Assembly: GCA_945900695.1 (NCBI GenBank)
Contig: CAMDJU010000076.1
Span: 1 to 10,918, forward strand
From: Bordetella parapertussis
GTDB lineage: Bacteria > Pseudomonadota > Gammaproteobacteria > Burkholderiales > Burkholderiaceae_C
Direction of reading: 5' to 3'
Length of the DNA: 10,918 nucleotides
A model generated the notes under the pieces. The model was not told the origin of the DNA. It worked only from the letters and a program-made list of their open reading frames with translations, and did no database searches. A program made the position numbers and the translations under genes. This document shows positions 1 to 6,745 of the stretch, in pieces; the first letter of the stretch is position 1, and every line of letters starts with the position of its first letter.

Positions 1-1
1 G

Positions 2-1186
2 CCAATAGCGGCGGGTGAGTGCCAATGCCACCATGCCTTGTAAGCCCATGGCCAACGTCGCTATGGGGGGGCTCAAGGCATCGGCCAACACCCCAATATA
101 GAAAAACCCGATGGGCCCCAAACCAATGCAAGCTGTCAACACACCCAGCAAGCGTGCGCGCTGCGCCACCGGTGAGTCGCGGTACATCAAAGTGGTTTGC
201 ATCACCGCAAATCCCACCCCACCCAGGCCATTGAGCAGCAGCAATACGGCCGCCAAAGGCACGCTGTGGGCATGGGCAAAAACCACTGCGGTGATGATGT
301 AAACCACCACAGACCCCACATAAATGCGCCCATACCAGTGGGTTTTGGCAAAGCTGGCAAACAAGAGCGCGCCCACAAAGCCACCCACACCTTCACAACT
401 GGCCAGCAAACCCACGTCTTGGCTGCCCAAGTGCAAGGCGTCGCTGGCCAAGACGGGGATCATGCTGGTGAAGGGCCAACCAAACACATTGAAGATGGCG
501 GTGACGGACAAAATGCCAATCAGCCGGTCGTCTTGGCGCGCCAGGGCAAAACCTTCGCGCATCGGCCCCAGAAGCGACAACGGGTGCTTGATCCGCTGTT
601 TATGGTCTGGGGCAACGCCCCAGACCACCCATAAACTGACACTGTGCAGCACCAGCCCCAAACAAAACACACCGGCAATGTCAAATTGGGCCAAAAGAAG
701 CCCTGCCAATATGGGGCCCAAAACCCGGCTGACGTTGTTGACCCCCACATCCACCGACAAGGCCGGGCCGATGCGCTGTGCGCCCACGGAGTCCCCGATC
801 ATCATGCGCCGCACGGGGTTGTCAGCCGCCCAACAAATACCGTTGATAAAGCAACCCACCCCTAAATGCCAAGTGCTCAGCCAACCCATGCTGGCCAGCA
901 GTGCCAAAACCCCGCTGGTCAACAAAGAGGTGCCGACCATCAGCATTAGGGAGAAGCGGGAATCAAAACGCTCGGCCAATGCCCCTATCAAGGCACCAAA
1001 CAAGCCCATGGGCAACAAGCGCAACATGCTCAGCAGCGCCACGATGAAGGCCGACTCGGTGACGCGGTAGGCAAACAGGCCCATGGCCAACATTTCAAGC
1101 CAACGCACTGTTGAAAACAAAAAGCCCGAAAACAGCAAGCGCCAAATGGCTTGAAGGGCTTGCCAACGGCCAGTGGGCGTGCTCAA
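2..1186 (-). CDS. MFS transporter, C-terminus cut by the window edge
   Basis: A reading frame stays open on the minus strand from a TTG at 1186-1184 to the window edge, about 395 codons, so nearly the usual 400-420 residues of a major facilitator superfamily permease. The product is very hydrophobic with many membrane-length segments. After the second helix it has an MFS motif A-like loop (GALIGALAERFDSRF), and in the fourth/fifth-helix region DNPVRRMMIGDSVG followed by NNVSRVLGPILAG, the pattern of the MFS_3 / enterobactin-exporter-like branch. It would sit in the inner membrane and probably exports a small molecule; the substrate cannot be read from the sequence. No ATG exists in this frame before 1093, which falls inside helix 1, so the TTG start is an inference. 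A 16-codon ORF in another frame overlaps that TTG. The gene is transcribed divergently from the HAD hydrolase operon. Confidence 0.85.
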   Translation of the reverse strand, partial: MSTPTGRWQALQAIWRLLFSGFLFSTVRWLEMLAMGLFAYRVTESAFIVALLSMLRLLPMGLFGALIGALAERFDSRFSLMLMVGTSLLTSGVLALLASMGWLSTWHLGVGCFINGICWAADNPVRRMMIGDSVGAQRIGPALSVDVGVNNVSRVLGPILAGLLLAQFDIAGVFCLGLVLHSVSLWVVWGVAPDHKQRIKHPLSLLGPMREGFALARQDDRLIGILSVTAIFNVFGWPFTSMIPVLASDALHLGSQDVGLLASCEGVGGFVGALLFASFAKTHWYGRIYVGSVVVYIITAVVFAHAHSVPLAAVLLLLNGLGGVGFAVMQTTLMYRDSPVAQRARLLGVLTACIGLGPIGFFYIGVLADALSPPIATLAMGLQGMVALALTRRYW

Positions 1187-1233
1187 GGGCGCTGGCCCTG
1201 GGGCCTGGGCATGGATAAACGGGCGGGTGGCAT
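1183..1233 (-). CDS. Possible 16-codon leader ORF upstream of the MFS gene
   Basis: An ATG at 1233-1231, preceded by the purine-rich AAAGAG, opens a 16-codon frame (MPPARLSMPRPQGQRP) that stops at TGA 1185-1183. The stop overlaps the TTG at 1186-1184 (TTGA), which is the best start I can find for the MFS frame. It could be a leader peptide that delivers ribosomes to the MFS start by termination-reinitiation. It could equally be the true N-terminus of the MFS protein separated by a frameshift or base-call error, or noise. No similarity is recognised. Confidence 0.25.
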   Translation of the reverse strand: MPPARLSMPRPQGQRP

Positions 1234-1240
1234 GTCTCTT

Positions 1241-1248
1241 TATATATA
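1241..1248. promoter_or_regulatory. TATATATA box in the divergent intergenic region, possible -10 element(s)
   Basis: TATATATA stands out as an AT island in GC-rich surroundings, between two divergent genes. Because it is palindromic it could serve as a -10 element in either direction. Rightward transcription from it would begin near 1254, right at the first hairpin of the HAD leader. Leftward transcription would begin near 1235, almost on top of the ATG at 1233. I see no convincing -35 hexamer on either side, so this is a weak call. Confidence 0.3.
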
Positions 1249-1252
1249 GTGC

Positions 1253-1346
1253 CCCTGGTGGCTTAGGCGCAGCCCAGGGATTTGCTGTGGGGAAATCATG
1301 CCACAGTATGGGTTTTGACCCGGGTCGCTGGGGCGACCCACTTTTT
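1253..1346 (+). promoter_or_regulatory. Structured 5' leader of the HAD operon with terminator-like hairpin (candidate attenuator)
   Basis: Three perfect inverted repeats follow one another. CCCTGG 1253-1258 pairs with CCAGGG 1274-1279. CTGTGG 1285-1290 pairs with CCACAG 1301-1306. GGGTCGC 1322-1328 pairs with GCGACCC 1333-1339 around a 4-nt loop. The third is a 7-bp GC-rich stem followed by A-C and five Ts (1342-1346), the form of an intrinsic terminator on the plus strand only. It ends 4 nt before the AAAAGG ribosome binding site of the HAD gene. No rightward gene ends here, so a terminator at this place would act inside the leader. I do not recognise a known riboswitch class. Confidence 0.4.
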
Positions 1347-1362
1347 GTTCAAAAGGCATGGC

Positions 1363-2082
1363 ATGAAACCCGCACCCTTGATCTTGGCCTTTGATGTGTT
1401 CGGTACCGTGGTCGATTGGCATGGGTCCATCAGCCGCGAGGTGGCCGCGCTCATCCCGGGTGAAGACGGCGACGCCTTCGCCACCGCCTGGCGGGCCGGC
1501 TACAAACCGGCCATGGCCGAGGTGAGATCGGGCAAGCTGGGCTGGACCAAGATCGATGACCTGCACCGGCGCATCTTGGACCAGGTGCTGCTCGCGCGCG
1601 GCCACGACTTGGACGAGAGCCAGCGCCAACACCTCAACCGCGCTTGGCATCGCTTGGCGCCGTGGCCTGACACGCTACAAGGCATGCATCGCCTGAAGCA
1701 CCATTTCACTTTGTGCACCTTGTCCAATGGCAATTTGGGCTTGCTGGCGAATATGGCCAAGCACGCGGGCTTGCCCTGGGACTTGATTTTGTCGGCCGAG
1801 GTGTTTCGCCATTACAAACCCGACCCCCAAACCTATTTGGGCGTGGCCGAGGTGTTTGATGTGAAGCCCGCGCAAGTGATGTTGGTGGCCAGCCATGAAG
1901 ACGATTTGGACGCCGCCGCTGTTTGTGGCTTGCAAACCGCTTATGTGGCCCGCCCCATGGAGCTGGGGCCTGGGGTCCGCACTCAACATGGTGATTTGTC
2001 ACGCTTCACGGTGGCGGCTCAAGACTTCAATGACTTGGCTGATCGCTTGACGAATGCCTGGCCCACTCAACTGCCAACATGA
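1363..2082 (+). CDS. HAD-superfamily hydrolase, haloacid dehalogenase type II-like
   Basis: A 239-residue protein of the haloacid dehalogenase superfamily, at the usual length for L-2-haloacid dehalogenases. Motif I is DVFGTVVD with the predicted nucleophile Asp11; Thr15 and Arg44 match the Thr and Arg conserved in L-2-haloacid dehalogenases. Motif II is SNGN (Ser121, Asn122), motif III Lys152 in HYKPDPQTY, and motif IV VASHEDDLDAA with Asp181. The classical dehalogenases have Trp-Asp and Gly in motif IV; here Trp is replaced by Asp180 and the following Gly is lost, so true dehalogenase activity on L-2-haloacids is uncertain and another hydrolase or phosphatase role is possible. The start at 1363 is chosen for AAAAGG at 1351-1356 and because motif I then lies at residue 11; an upstream TTG at 1282 only adds sequence without family features. 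Likely cytosolic. It is the first gene of the operon, and its stop overlaps the next start by 4 nt. Confidence 0.88.
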   Translation: MKPAPLILAFDVFGTVVDWHGSISREVAALIPGEDGDAFATAWRAGYKPAMAEVRSGKLGWTKIDDLHRRILDQVLLARGHDLDESQRQHLNRAWHRLAPWPDTLQGMHRLKHHFTLCTLSNGNLGLLANMAKHAGLPWDLILSAEVFRHYKPDPQTYLGVAEVFDVKPAQVMLVASHEDDLDAAAVCGLQTAYVARPMELGPGVRTQHGDLSRFTVAAQDFNDLADRLTNAWPTQLPT

Positions 2083-3236
2083 CCACCATCGCCCGCATTG
2101 AAAGCCATGTGCTGCATGTGTCGCCGAAAACCAATTGGTGGTTTTTATCGGTGACCAACAGCAGCGGTGCCGTGGGCTGGGGCGAAGGCTCACTCAACGG
2201 CTGGGAGCCCATGCTCGACACGCTGTGCCAGCAATGGCAAACCGACTGGTTGGGTTTGGACCTGGAACACGTCCAACAACAGGTGCGCGCCGCCCCCGCT
2301 TCGCCTGGCGGCTTGGTGGGCAACACCGTGGTCAGCGCTTTTTTGCAAGCAGTGCTGGCCTTGCAAGCGCAACATGCCGCTTGCGCACCGCACACCTTGT
2401 TGGGCCCTGTGCAGCGCCAAGCAGTTCCGCTGTACGCCAACATCAACCGCGCCACCACCGATCGCAGCCCCCAAGGTTTTGTGGACACCGCTTTGCGGGC
2501 CCGTGCACAAGGCTTTCAGCGGTTCAAAGCAGCCCCCTTTGATGGGCTCACGCCCGCCCTGTGCGGCACGGCTCAGGGCCGAGAAAAAATTCACCATGGG
2601 GTGGACTGCATGCTGGCCTTGCGCGATGCCTTGGGGCCGCAAGCCATGCTGATGGTCGATTGCCATTGGCGCTTTGACGAGGCCAGCGCGCAACAAACCC
2701 TGCATGACCTGGCACCTGTGGGCCTGCATTGGTTCGAATGCCCCTTGGCCGAAACCCACGCCCATTGGCCCGCCATGCGCCGCCTGCGCCAGGCTGCCAA
2801 CGACCAAGGGATTTTGCTGGCAGCCGCAGAAACCCAAGTGGGCCTGGCCTCGTTCCAAACTTTGTTTGATGAGGCTTTGTACGATGTGGTCATGCCCGAT
2901 GTGAAGTATTGCGGTGGGCCCCGCGAAATGCTGCACATTGCCCAGCGCGCCACTGAGCATGGGGTGGCGTTTTCGCCGCACAACCCCTCCGGCCCTGTGT
3001 GCACTTGGCACAGTTGGCAAGTGGCTTTGGCCGCCCCCGAGTGCGCGATGCTCGAGTTGCAATTTGACGAAAGCCCGATGTACGACAGCCTCATTGAGGG
3101 GGTCGATTTACAACCCCAGCGCGGCGCTTTGGGTGTGCCGCACCCTGGCCAACAACTGGGCCTGAATCTGGATTTGTTGCGCGCCCACCCTTACCAAGCT
3201 GTTCCCCCAGGCATTGAAACCCTGCTCAACCGATGA
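2079..3236 (+). CDS. Enolase-superfamily enzyme (mandelate racemase/muconate lactonizing family)
   Basis: A 385-residue protein with the two-domain plan of the mandelate racemase/muconate lactonizing family: an N-terminal capping domain (residues 1-120) and a (beta/alpha)-barrel. The three Mg2+ ligands are visible as Asp194 (MVDCHWRF), Glu220 (WFECPL) and Glu251 (AAETQVG). Candidate acid/base residues are Lys150 (RFKAAPF), Lys276 in MPDVKYCGG, and His301 in SPHNPSGPV with Asp274 as its possible dyad partner. Glu331 near the C-terminus matches the glutamate that follows in this family. Members remove the alpha-proton of a carboxylate, then racemise, dehydrate or cycloisomerise it. The barrel pattern with DCH and a PHNPSGP loop favours a sugar-acid dehydratase or related function, but the substrate is unknown. 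It starts on ATGA at 2079, overlapping the HAD gene, and ends on ATGA overlapping the next small ORF, so translation is probably coupled. Confidence 0.88.
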   Translation: MTTIARIESHVLHVSPKTNWWFLSVTNSSGAVGWGEGSLNGWEPMLDTLCQQWQTDWLGLDLEHVQQQVRAAPASPGGLVGNTVVSAFLQAVLALQAQHAACAPHTLLGPVQRQAVPLYANINRATTDRSPQGFVDTALRARAQGFQRFKAAPFDGLTPALCGTAQGREKIHHGVDCMLALRDALGPQAMLMVDCHWRFDEASAQQTLHDLAPVGLHWFECPLAETHAHWPAMRRLRQAANDQGILLAAAETQVGLASFQTLFDEALYDVVMPDVKYCGGPREMLHIAQRATEHGVAFSPHNPSGPVCTWHSWQVALAAPECAMLELQFDESPMYDSLIEGVDLQPQRGALGVPHPGQQLGLNLDLLRAHPYQAVPPGIETLLNR

Positions 3237-3385
3237 CCCAACGCATCCTCTTGAAATGGGACGGCAAAGCCACCGCGGGGGCTTTCAATGCCCCCCCACT
3301 CTGCATGACCACCAAGGGCTTGATGGGCCATCCAAACGTGGCCTTGTCGCAGCGCATCGCTGTGCTCGATGGGCCATGGGCATAG
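3233..3385 (+). CDS. Small hypothetical protein, 50 codons, coupled to the enolase-superfamily gene
   Basis: An ATG at 3233 overlaps the stop of the upstream gene (ATGA) and opens 50 codons ending at TAG 3383-3385, 10 nt before the trhO start. The product begins MTQRILLKWDGKATAGAFNA and ends IAVLDGPWA; it has no signal peptide, membrane segment or recognised domain. About three quarters of its third codon positions are G or C, like the neighbouring genes. The ATGA overlap repeats the junction style of the preceding gene pair, and trhO lacks a clear ribosome binding site of its own, so translation through this ORF could feed trhO. It may be a real small protein, a coupling ORF, or chance. I do not recognise it. 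Confidence 0.45.
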   Translation: MTQRILLKWDGKATAGAFNAPPLCMTTKGLMGHPNVALSQRIAVLDGPWA

Positions 3386-3395
3386 CTGATAAAAA

Positions 3396-4337
3396 ATGGA
3401 CGCATCACCCGGCGGCAACCGCCCCCAGTTTTTCACCGCATCCTTTTACAAGTTTGTCGACATGCCGGACCACGCCGGCTTGCAAGCGCCTTTGTTGGCC
3501 ATGTGCCAAGCGCACCAGGTCAAAGGCTTGGTGTTGCTGGCGCCTGAGGGCATCAACGGCACCCTGGCCGGTGCTGCCGCAGATGTGCAAGCGGTGCTGG
3601 ACCACTTGCGGCAAGACCCGCGCTTGGCCGACTTGGTGCCAAAAACATCATGGGCCGTCCTAGCCCCGTATCACCGCATGAAGGTGCGGATCAAAAAAGA
3701 AATCGTCACCATGGGTGTGCCCCACATCGCCCCAGCGCGCATGGCGGGCACGTATGTGGCAGCGGCCGATTGGAACGCGTTGATCGCCGATCCGGATGTG
3801 GTGCTGATCGATACCCGCAACACATACGAAGTCGCGTTGGGCACTTTTGCCGGTGCCATCAACCCCCACCTCGACAACTTCTCCCAATTGCCCGATTGGT
3901 TGGCTCAGTCGCCTGCTTTACAAGGCAAGGGTGGCTCAAAACCCAAAGTGGCGATGTTCTGCACCGGTGGCATTCGCTGCGAAAAATCCACCGCTTTGTT
4001 GCGCCACATGGGGTTTGGTGAGGTGTTTCATTTGCAAGGGGGCATCCTTCAATACTTGGCGCAAATCCCGCAAGCGCAAAGCCGCTGGCAGGGGCAGTGT
4101 TTTGTGTTTGACGAGCGCGTGTCCGTCGGCCATGGTTTGCAGCCCGGTGGCCTGGGCCTGTGCCGCAGTTGCCGCGAACCCCTGAGCGACCAAGCCCAAA
4201 ACTCCGATTTGTTTGAGTTGGGTGTGAGCTGTCCCACCTGCCACGCCCACACCAGCGAAGACAAAAAAACCAAAGCCCGCGAGCGCCAACGCCAATGGGC
4301 GCTCAAGCAATGGCGTGCCCCGCTGACTTTGGAGTGA
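3396..4337 (+). CDS. trhO: tRNA uridine(34) hydroxylase, rhodanese-domain (YceA family)
   Basis: A 313-residue protein of the TrhO/YceA family, which hydroxylates U34 of tRNA anticodons on the way to 5-methoxyuridine or 5-carboxymethoxyuridine, using molecular oxygen. The N-terminal domain (about 10-115) has the family patterns ASFYKFVDM and LAPEGINGTLAG. The central rhodanese domain (about 120-225) has VLIDTRNTYE and the active loop MFCTGGIRCEKST with Cys189 and Cys195. The C-terminal part has CFVFDERVSVG and two Cys pairs (Cys256/Cys259 and Cys279/Cys282), typical of the family and possibly zinc-binding. The end is Lys/Arg-rich, fitting RNA contact. An in-frame TAA at 3390-3392 makes 3396 the earliest ATG; the run of A before it is not a Shine-Dalgarno site, so coupling to the preceding small ORF is plausible. 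It is the last gene of this operon and converges on the oxidoreductase gene 26 nt away. It acts in the cytosol. Confidence 0.93.
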   Translation: MDASPGGNRPQFFTASFYKFVDMPDHAGLQAPLLAMCQAHQVKGLVLLAPEGINGTLAGAAADVQAVLDHLRQDPRLADLVPKTSWAVLAPYHRMKVRIKKEIVTMGVPHIAPARMAGTYVAAADWNALIADPDVVLIDTRNTYEVALGTFAGAINPHLDNFSQLPDWLAQSPALQGKGGSKPKVAMFCTGGIRCEKSTALLRHMGFGEVFHLQGGILQYLAQIPQAQSRWQGQCFVFDERVSVGHGLQPGGLGLCRSCREPLSDQAQNSDLFELGVSCPTCHAHTSEDKKTKARERQRQWALKQWRAPLTLE

Positions 4338-4363
4338 GGGAGATGGGGAAGGGCTGGCGTGGT

Positions 4364-5299
4364 CTAGAAAACGATCACCAAGCGACCACGGGTGCCACCG
4401 GCTTCAAGGCGGCGATGCGCATCGCCGGTTTGCTCAGGTGCACAGGTGTCGGCCACACGCAGGGTGAGCACCCCGCTGTGAACATCTTGGCGCAATTGGC
4501 GCAATAAATCAGCGCGGTGGTCGTACTGCCGCACCCAAGTGGCGTGGCACACAATGCCGCGCTGCTCCATGGACCAACCGCGCACCGTGGCAAACCCGCC
4601 GCCATCGCGCACGGCGCCGATGGACAACTCACTTTGGTAAGACCCATCGGCGAGCCCATCGACCCCGTTGGGCACGACCTTGCGGATTTGTGCCGCAATG
4701 TCATGTCCCCGTGGCACCACAGTATCGGCGCCGAACGAGCGCACCAAGGCCTCATCGGCGGGTGAGGCATCGGCAATGACGTGCAGGCCAGCTTGCTTGG
4801 CGAGTTGAATCACATAGCCACCATAGCAACCAGCAGCCCCAGTGACCGCCAGAGTTTGCCCGGGTTTCAAGGCCAATTGGTCCAGTGTCTGTTTGGCCGT
4901 GAGCCCATTCATGGGCAGGGTGGCGGCTTCCACCAACGAAACCCCTTCAGGGATGTGCACCACGGAATCGGCCGACAGCACAATGCTTTCACGGTATCCC
5001 CCGTGGCTGCCTCGGTTGTTCACCATGGCCATGACCGAGTCGCCCACGCCCAATTCGGTTGAGGTGTTGGGGCCGATGGCATCGATCACGCCCGCGACAT
5101 CCATGCCCGGCACATGGGGCGGCGGGACATCATGCAAAGACTGTGCGCGCGAACCATTGCGCAGCAGGGTGTCGGTTGGGTTCACGGTGGCGGCATGCAC
5201 CCGCACCCGCACCTGCCCCGGTCCGGGTTGGGTCTCGGGCAGATCGATGAGTTGCAAAACTTCGGGGCCCCCAAATTCAAAAAAACCGACTGCGCGCAT
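4364..5299 (-). CDS. NADPH:quinone oxidoreductase-like, MDR superfamily
   Basis: A 311-residue medium-chain dehydrogenase/reductase of the zinc-free quinone oxidoreductase type. The N-terminal GroES-like domain shows MRAVGFFEFGGPEVL, VNPTD (39-43), PGMDVAGVI (64-72) and GDSV (86-89). The Rossmann domain has AVTGAAGCYGGYVIQLAK (151-168); most relatives have Ala-Val where this one has Cys-Tyr. No structural-zinc cysteine cluster is seen. It would reduce a quinone or an alpha,beta-unsaturated carbonyl with NAD(P)H in the cytosol; the exact substrate is unknown. The start is supported by AGGAG (minus strand, complement of 5306-5310) six nt ahead. It lies 46 nt downstream of a Bug receptor gene on the same strand, so the two are probably cotranscribed. 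The last residues (GGTRGRLVIVF) fit the normal family ending. Confidence 0.9.
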   Translation of the reverse strand: MRAVGFFEFGGPEVLQLIDLPETQPGPGQVRVRVHAATVNPTDTLLRNGSRAQSLHDVPPPHVPGMDVAGVIDAIGPNTSTELGVGDSVMAMVNNRGSHGGYRESIVLSADSVVHIPEGVSLVEAATLPMNGLTAKQTLDQLALKPGQTLAVTGAAGCYGGYVIQLAKQAGLHVIADASPADEALVRSFGADTVVPRGHDIAAQIRKVVPNGVDGLADGSYQSELSIGAVRDGGGFATVRGWSMEQRGIVCHATWVRQYDHRADLLRQLRQDVHSGVLTLRVADTCAPEQTGDAHRRLEAGGTRGRLVIVF

Positions 5300-5345
5300 G
5301 GTCTGCTCCTGGTGTATTTAAAACATGGTGTCCACAGTTGAGGGC

Positions 5346-6302
5346 TCAATCAGCGCGGATATTGCGTTCGCTGGCGAGTTTTTTCCAGCGCGCCACATCG
5401 GCGTTGACGCGCTGTGCAAAAGCCTCGGGCGTGCCAGGTGCAGGGTCGCATGCCAGAGTGGCCAGGCGTGCTTTCACATCGGCTTGATCCAGCGCTTGGT
5501 TGATGACGGCATTCATCCGCTCGACCACGCTCTTGGGCGTAGCGGCCGGCGCGAGCACCCCAAACCAAGCTACGGTTTCAAACCCGGGCAGGCTCTCAGT
5601 CAGGGCCGGCACATCGGGCAAGCTGGGGTGGCGTTTGGCCGTTGTGACCGCCAAGGCCTGAACCTTGCCCGCTTTGATTTGTGCCGCCCAAGGCGGCAAA
5701 TTGCCAATCATCAACTGGGACTCATCGGCCAACAAGGCAGTCACTGCCGGCGCGGATCCTTTGTAGGGAATGTGGGTGATTTCGGTGCCGGTCATGCTCT
5801 TGAACAACTCCGCTGATAAATGGGCTGAACTGCCCACGCCGCCGGAGGCATAGTTGAACTTGCCAGGGTTGGCTTTGGCCAGCGCCACAAACTCGGCCAC
5901 GGTTTTGGCCTTGGTGTTGGGGCTGACCACCATCACATTGGGGGTGGTGCAAATCAGGGCCACGGGGACAAAATCTTTCACCACGTCATAGGGCAACTTG
6001 CTGTAGATGCCGGCATTTACGCCGTGCGAACCTGCATTGCCCACGATCATGGTGTAGCCGTCGGCGGGCGACTTGGCCACCGCGTCAGATCCCAGCACGC
6101 CGCCCGCGCCGGGTTTGTTGTCGATGACCACCGCTTGGCCCAGTTCGCGCGAAATTTTGTCGGCCAGCAAACGGCCCGTGACGTCAGAGCCGTCGCCAGG
6201 GGTGCTGGGCACCACCCAACGGATGGGTTTGGTGGGATAGGTTTGGGCCCACGTGCTGGCGCAAGTCAGGGCGAAGGCGGTGAGGGTGCAAAGCAAGCGC
6301 AT
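5346..6302 (-). CDS. Bug/TctC-family periplasmic substrate-binding receptor (first of three)
   Basis: A 318-residue Bug receptor, the extracytoplasmic solute receptor of tripartite tricarboxylate-type transport. From the chosen start the N-terminus is a good Sec signal peptide (MRLLCTLTAFALTCASTWAQ), with cleavage likely near TWA/Q, followed by the family opening YPTKPIRWVVP. Further family marks are NKPGAGGVLGSDAVAKSPADGYT, YASGGVGSSAHLSAELFKSMTG and HIPYKGSAPAVTALL. Bug proteins close around a carboxylate ligand in the periplasm; the ligand here cannot be told. An in-frame ATG nine codons upstream (6329) would place non-signal sequence before the signal peptide; neither ATG has a strong ribosome binding site. 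No TctA or TctB membrane gene is adjacent, as is common for Bug genes in Burkholderiales. It differs clearly from the other two receptors at the ligand loop (STPGDGSD instead of GSTND/GTTND). Confidence 0.93.
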   Translation of the reverse strand: MRLLCTLTAFALTCASTWAQTYPTKPIRWVVPSTPGDGSDVTGRLLADKISRELGQAVVIDNKPGAGGVLGSDAVAKSPADGYTMIVGNAGSHGVNAGIYSKLPYDVVKDFVPVALICTTPNVMVVSPNTKAKTVAEFVALAKANPGKFNYASGGVGSSAHLSAELFKSMTGTEITHIPYKGSAPAVTALLADESQLMIGNLPPWAAQIKAGKVQALAVTTAKRHPSLPDVPALTESLPGFETVAWFGVLAPAATPKSVVERMNAVINQALDQADVKARLATLACDPAPGTPEAFAQRVNADVARWKKLASERNIRAD

Positions 6303-6403
6303 GGATAGGTTCCAAAGGATTGCGCCCATGTTGCCATCAGTGACGGCGCATGCGGCGCAGGGTTGGTGACGACCTCATTCTGGCATGCACGACCCCGTGG
6401 GCC

Positions 6404-6730
6404 TCAGGCCTGCCACACCCCAAAGCCGGCTTCACGCAGGCGAATGGCCAGATCGACCTCCATGAACTGCGCATCCGCATAGGGCATGGGGTTGAGGGCT
6501 TGGTAAATGGCGGGCAGCAATTGCAAGCCATACTGGTGGGTAAAGCGGTTGGATTTGATGTTGGCCTTGTGTTGGTCAAAGCGGGTGTCGGGGTCCAGGC
6601 CCGTCATGCCCACGTACACACAGGGTTTGCCCGGCAGTGGCATGTAGTCGGGGTTGGCGCGGCGGAATTTGGGCTCGCGCCACACAGCAGGGTCCAACTC
6701 GATCACATACACATGGTGGCGGGTGCGCAT
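6404..6730 (-). CDS. Small GIY-YIG-like nuclease-fold protein
   Basis: A 108-residue protein with the pattern of a GIY-YIG domain in which the two halves are separated by an insert of about 25 residues. HHVYVIEL (5-12) stands for the GIY strand and CVYVGMTG (37-44) for the YIG strand. Arg50 and His54 (RFDQH) follow at the expected place, and Glu91 (FMEVDLAIRLREAGFGVW) matches the metal-binding glutamate. Family members cut DNA or have lost activity; the first motif is degenerate (VYV), so catalysis is not assured. The start lies 15 nt after the stop of the methyltransferase gene on the same strand, which suggests one transcript. There is no clear Shine-Dalgarno site. Confidence 0.7.
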   Translation of the reverse strand: MRTRHHVYVIELDPAVWREPKFRRANPDYMPLPGKPCVYVGMTGLDPDTRFDQHKANIKSNRFTHQYGLQLLPAIYQALNPMPYADAQFMEVDLAIRLREAGFGVWQA

Positions 6731-6745
6731 GTGTGTCGTGGGCGC

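Noticed and set aside
324..1070. 248-codon plus-strand frame at the left end
   Set aside because: It lies opposite the MFS transporter. The minus-strand frame is continuous, hydrophobic and has family motifs; the plus frame is rich in Lys, Pro and Thr with no domain.
1282..1362. 27-codon N-terminal extension of the HAD protein from TTG at 1282
   Set aside because: The extension runs through the leader hairpins, adds no family feature, and the ATG at 1363 has a better ribosome binding site.
2190..3062. 290-codon open frame on the minus strand opposite the enolase-superfamily gene
   Set aside because: It is a shadow of the plus-strand enzyme, whose metal ligands and barrel motifs are intact; the antisense product has no domain pattern.
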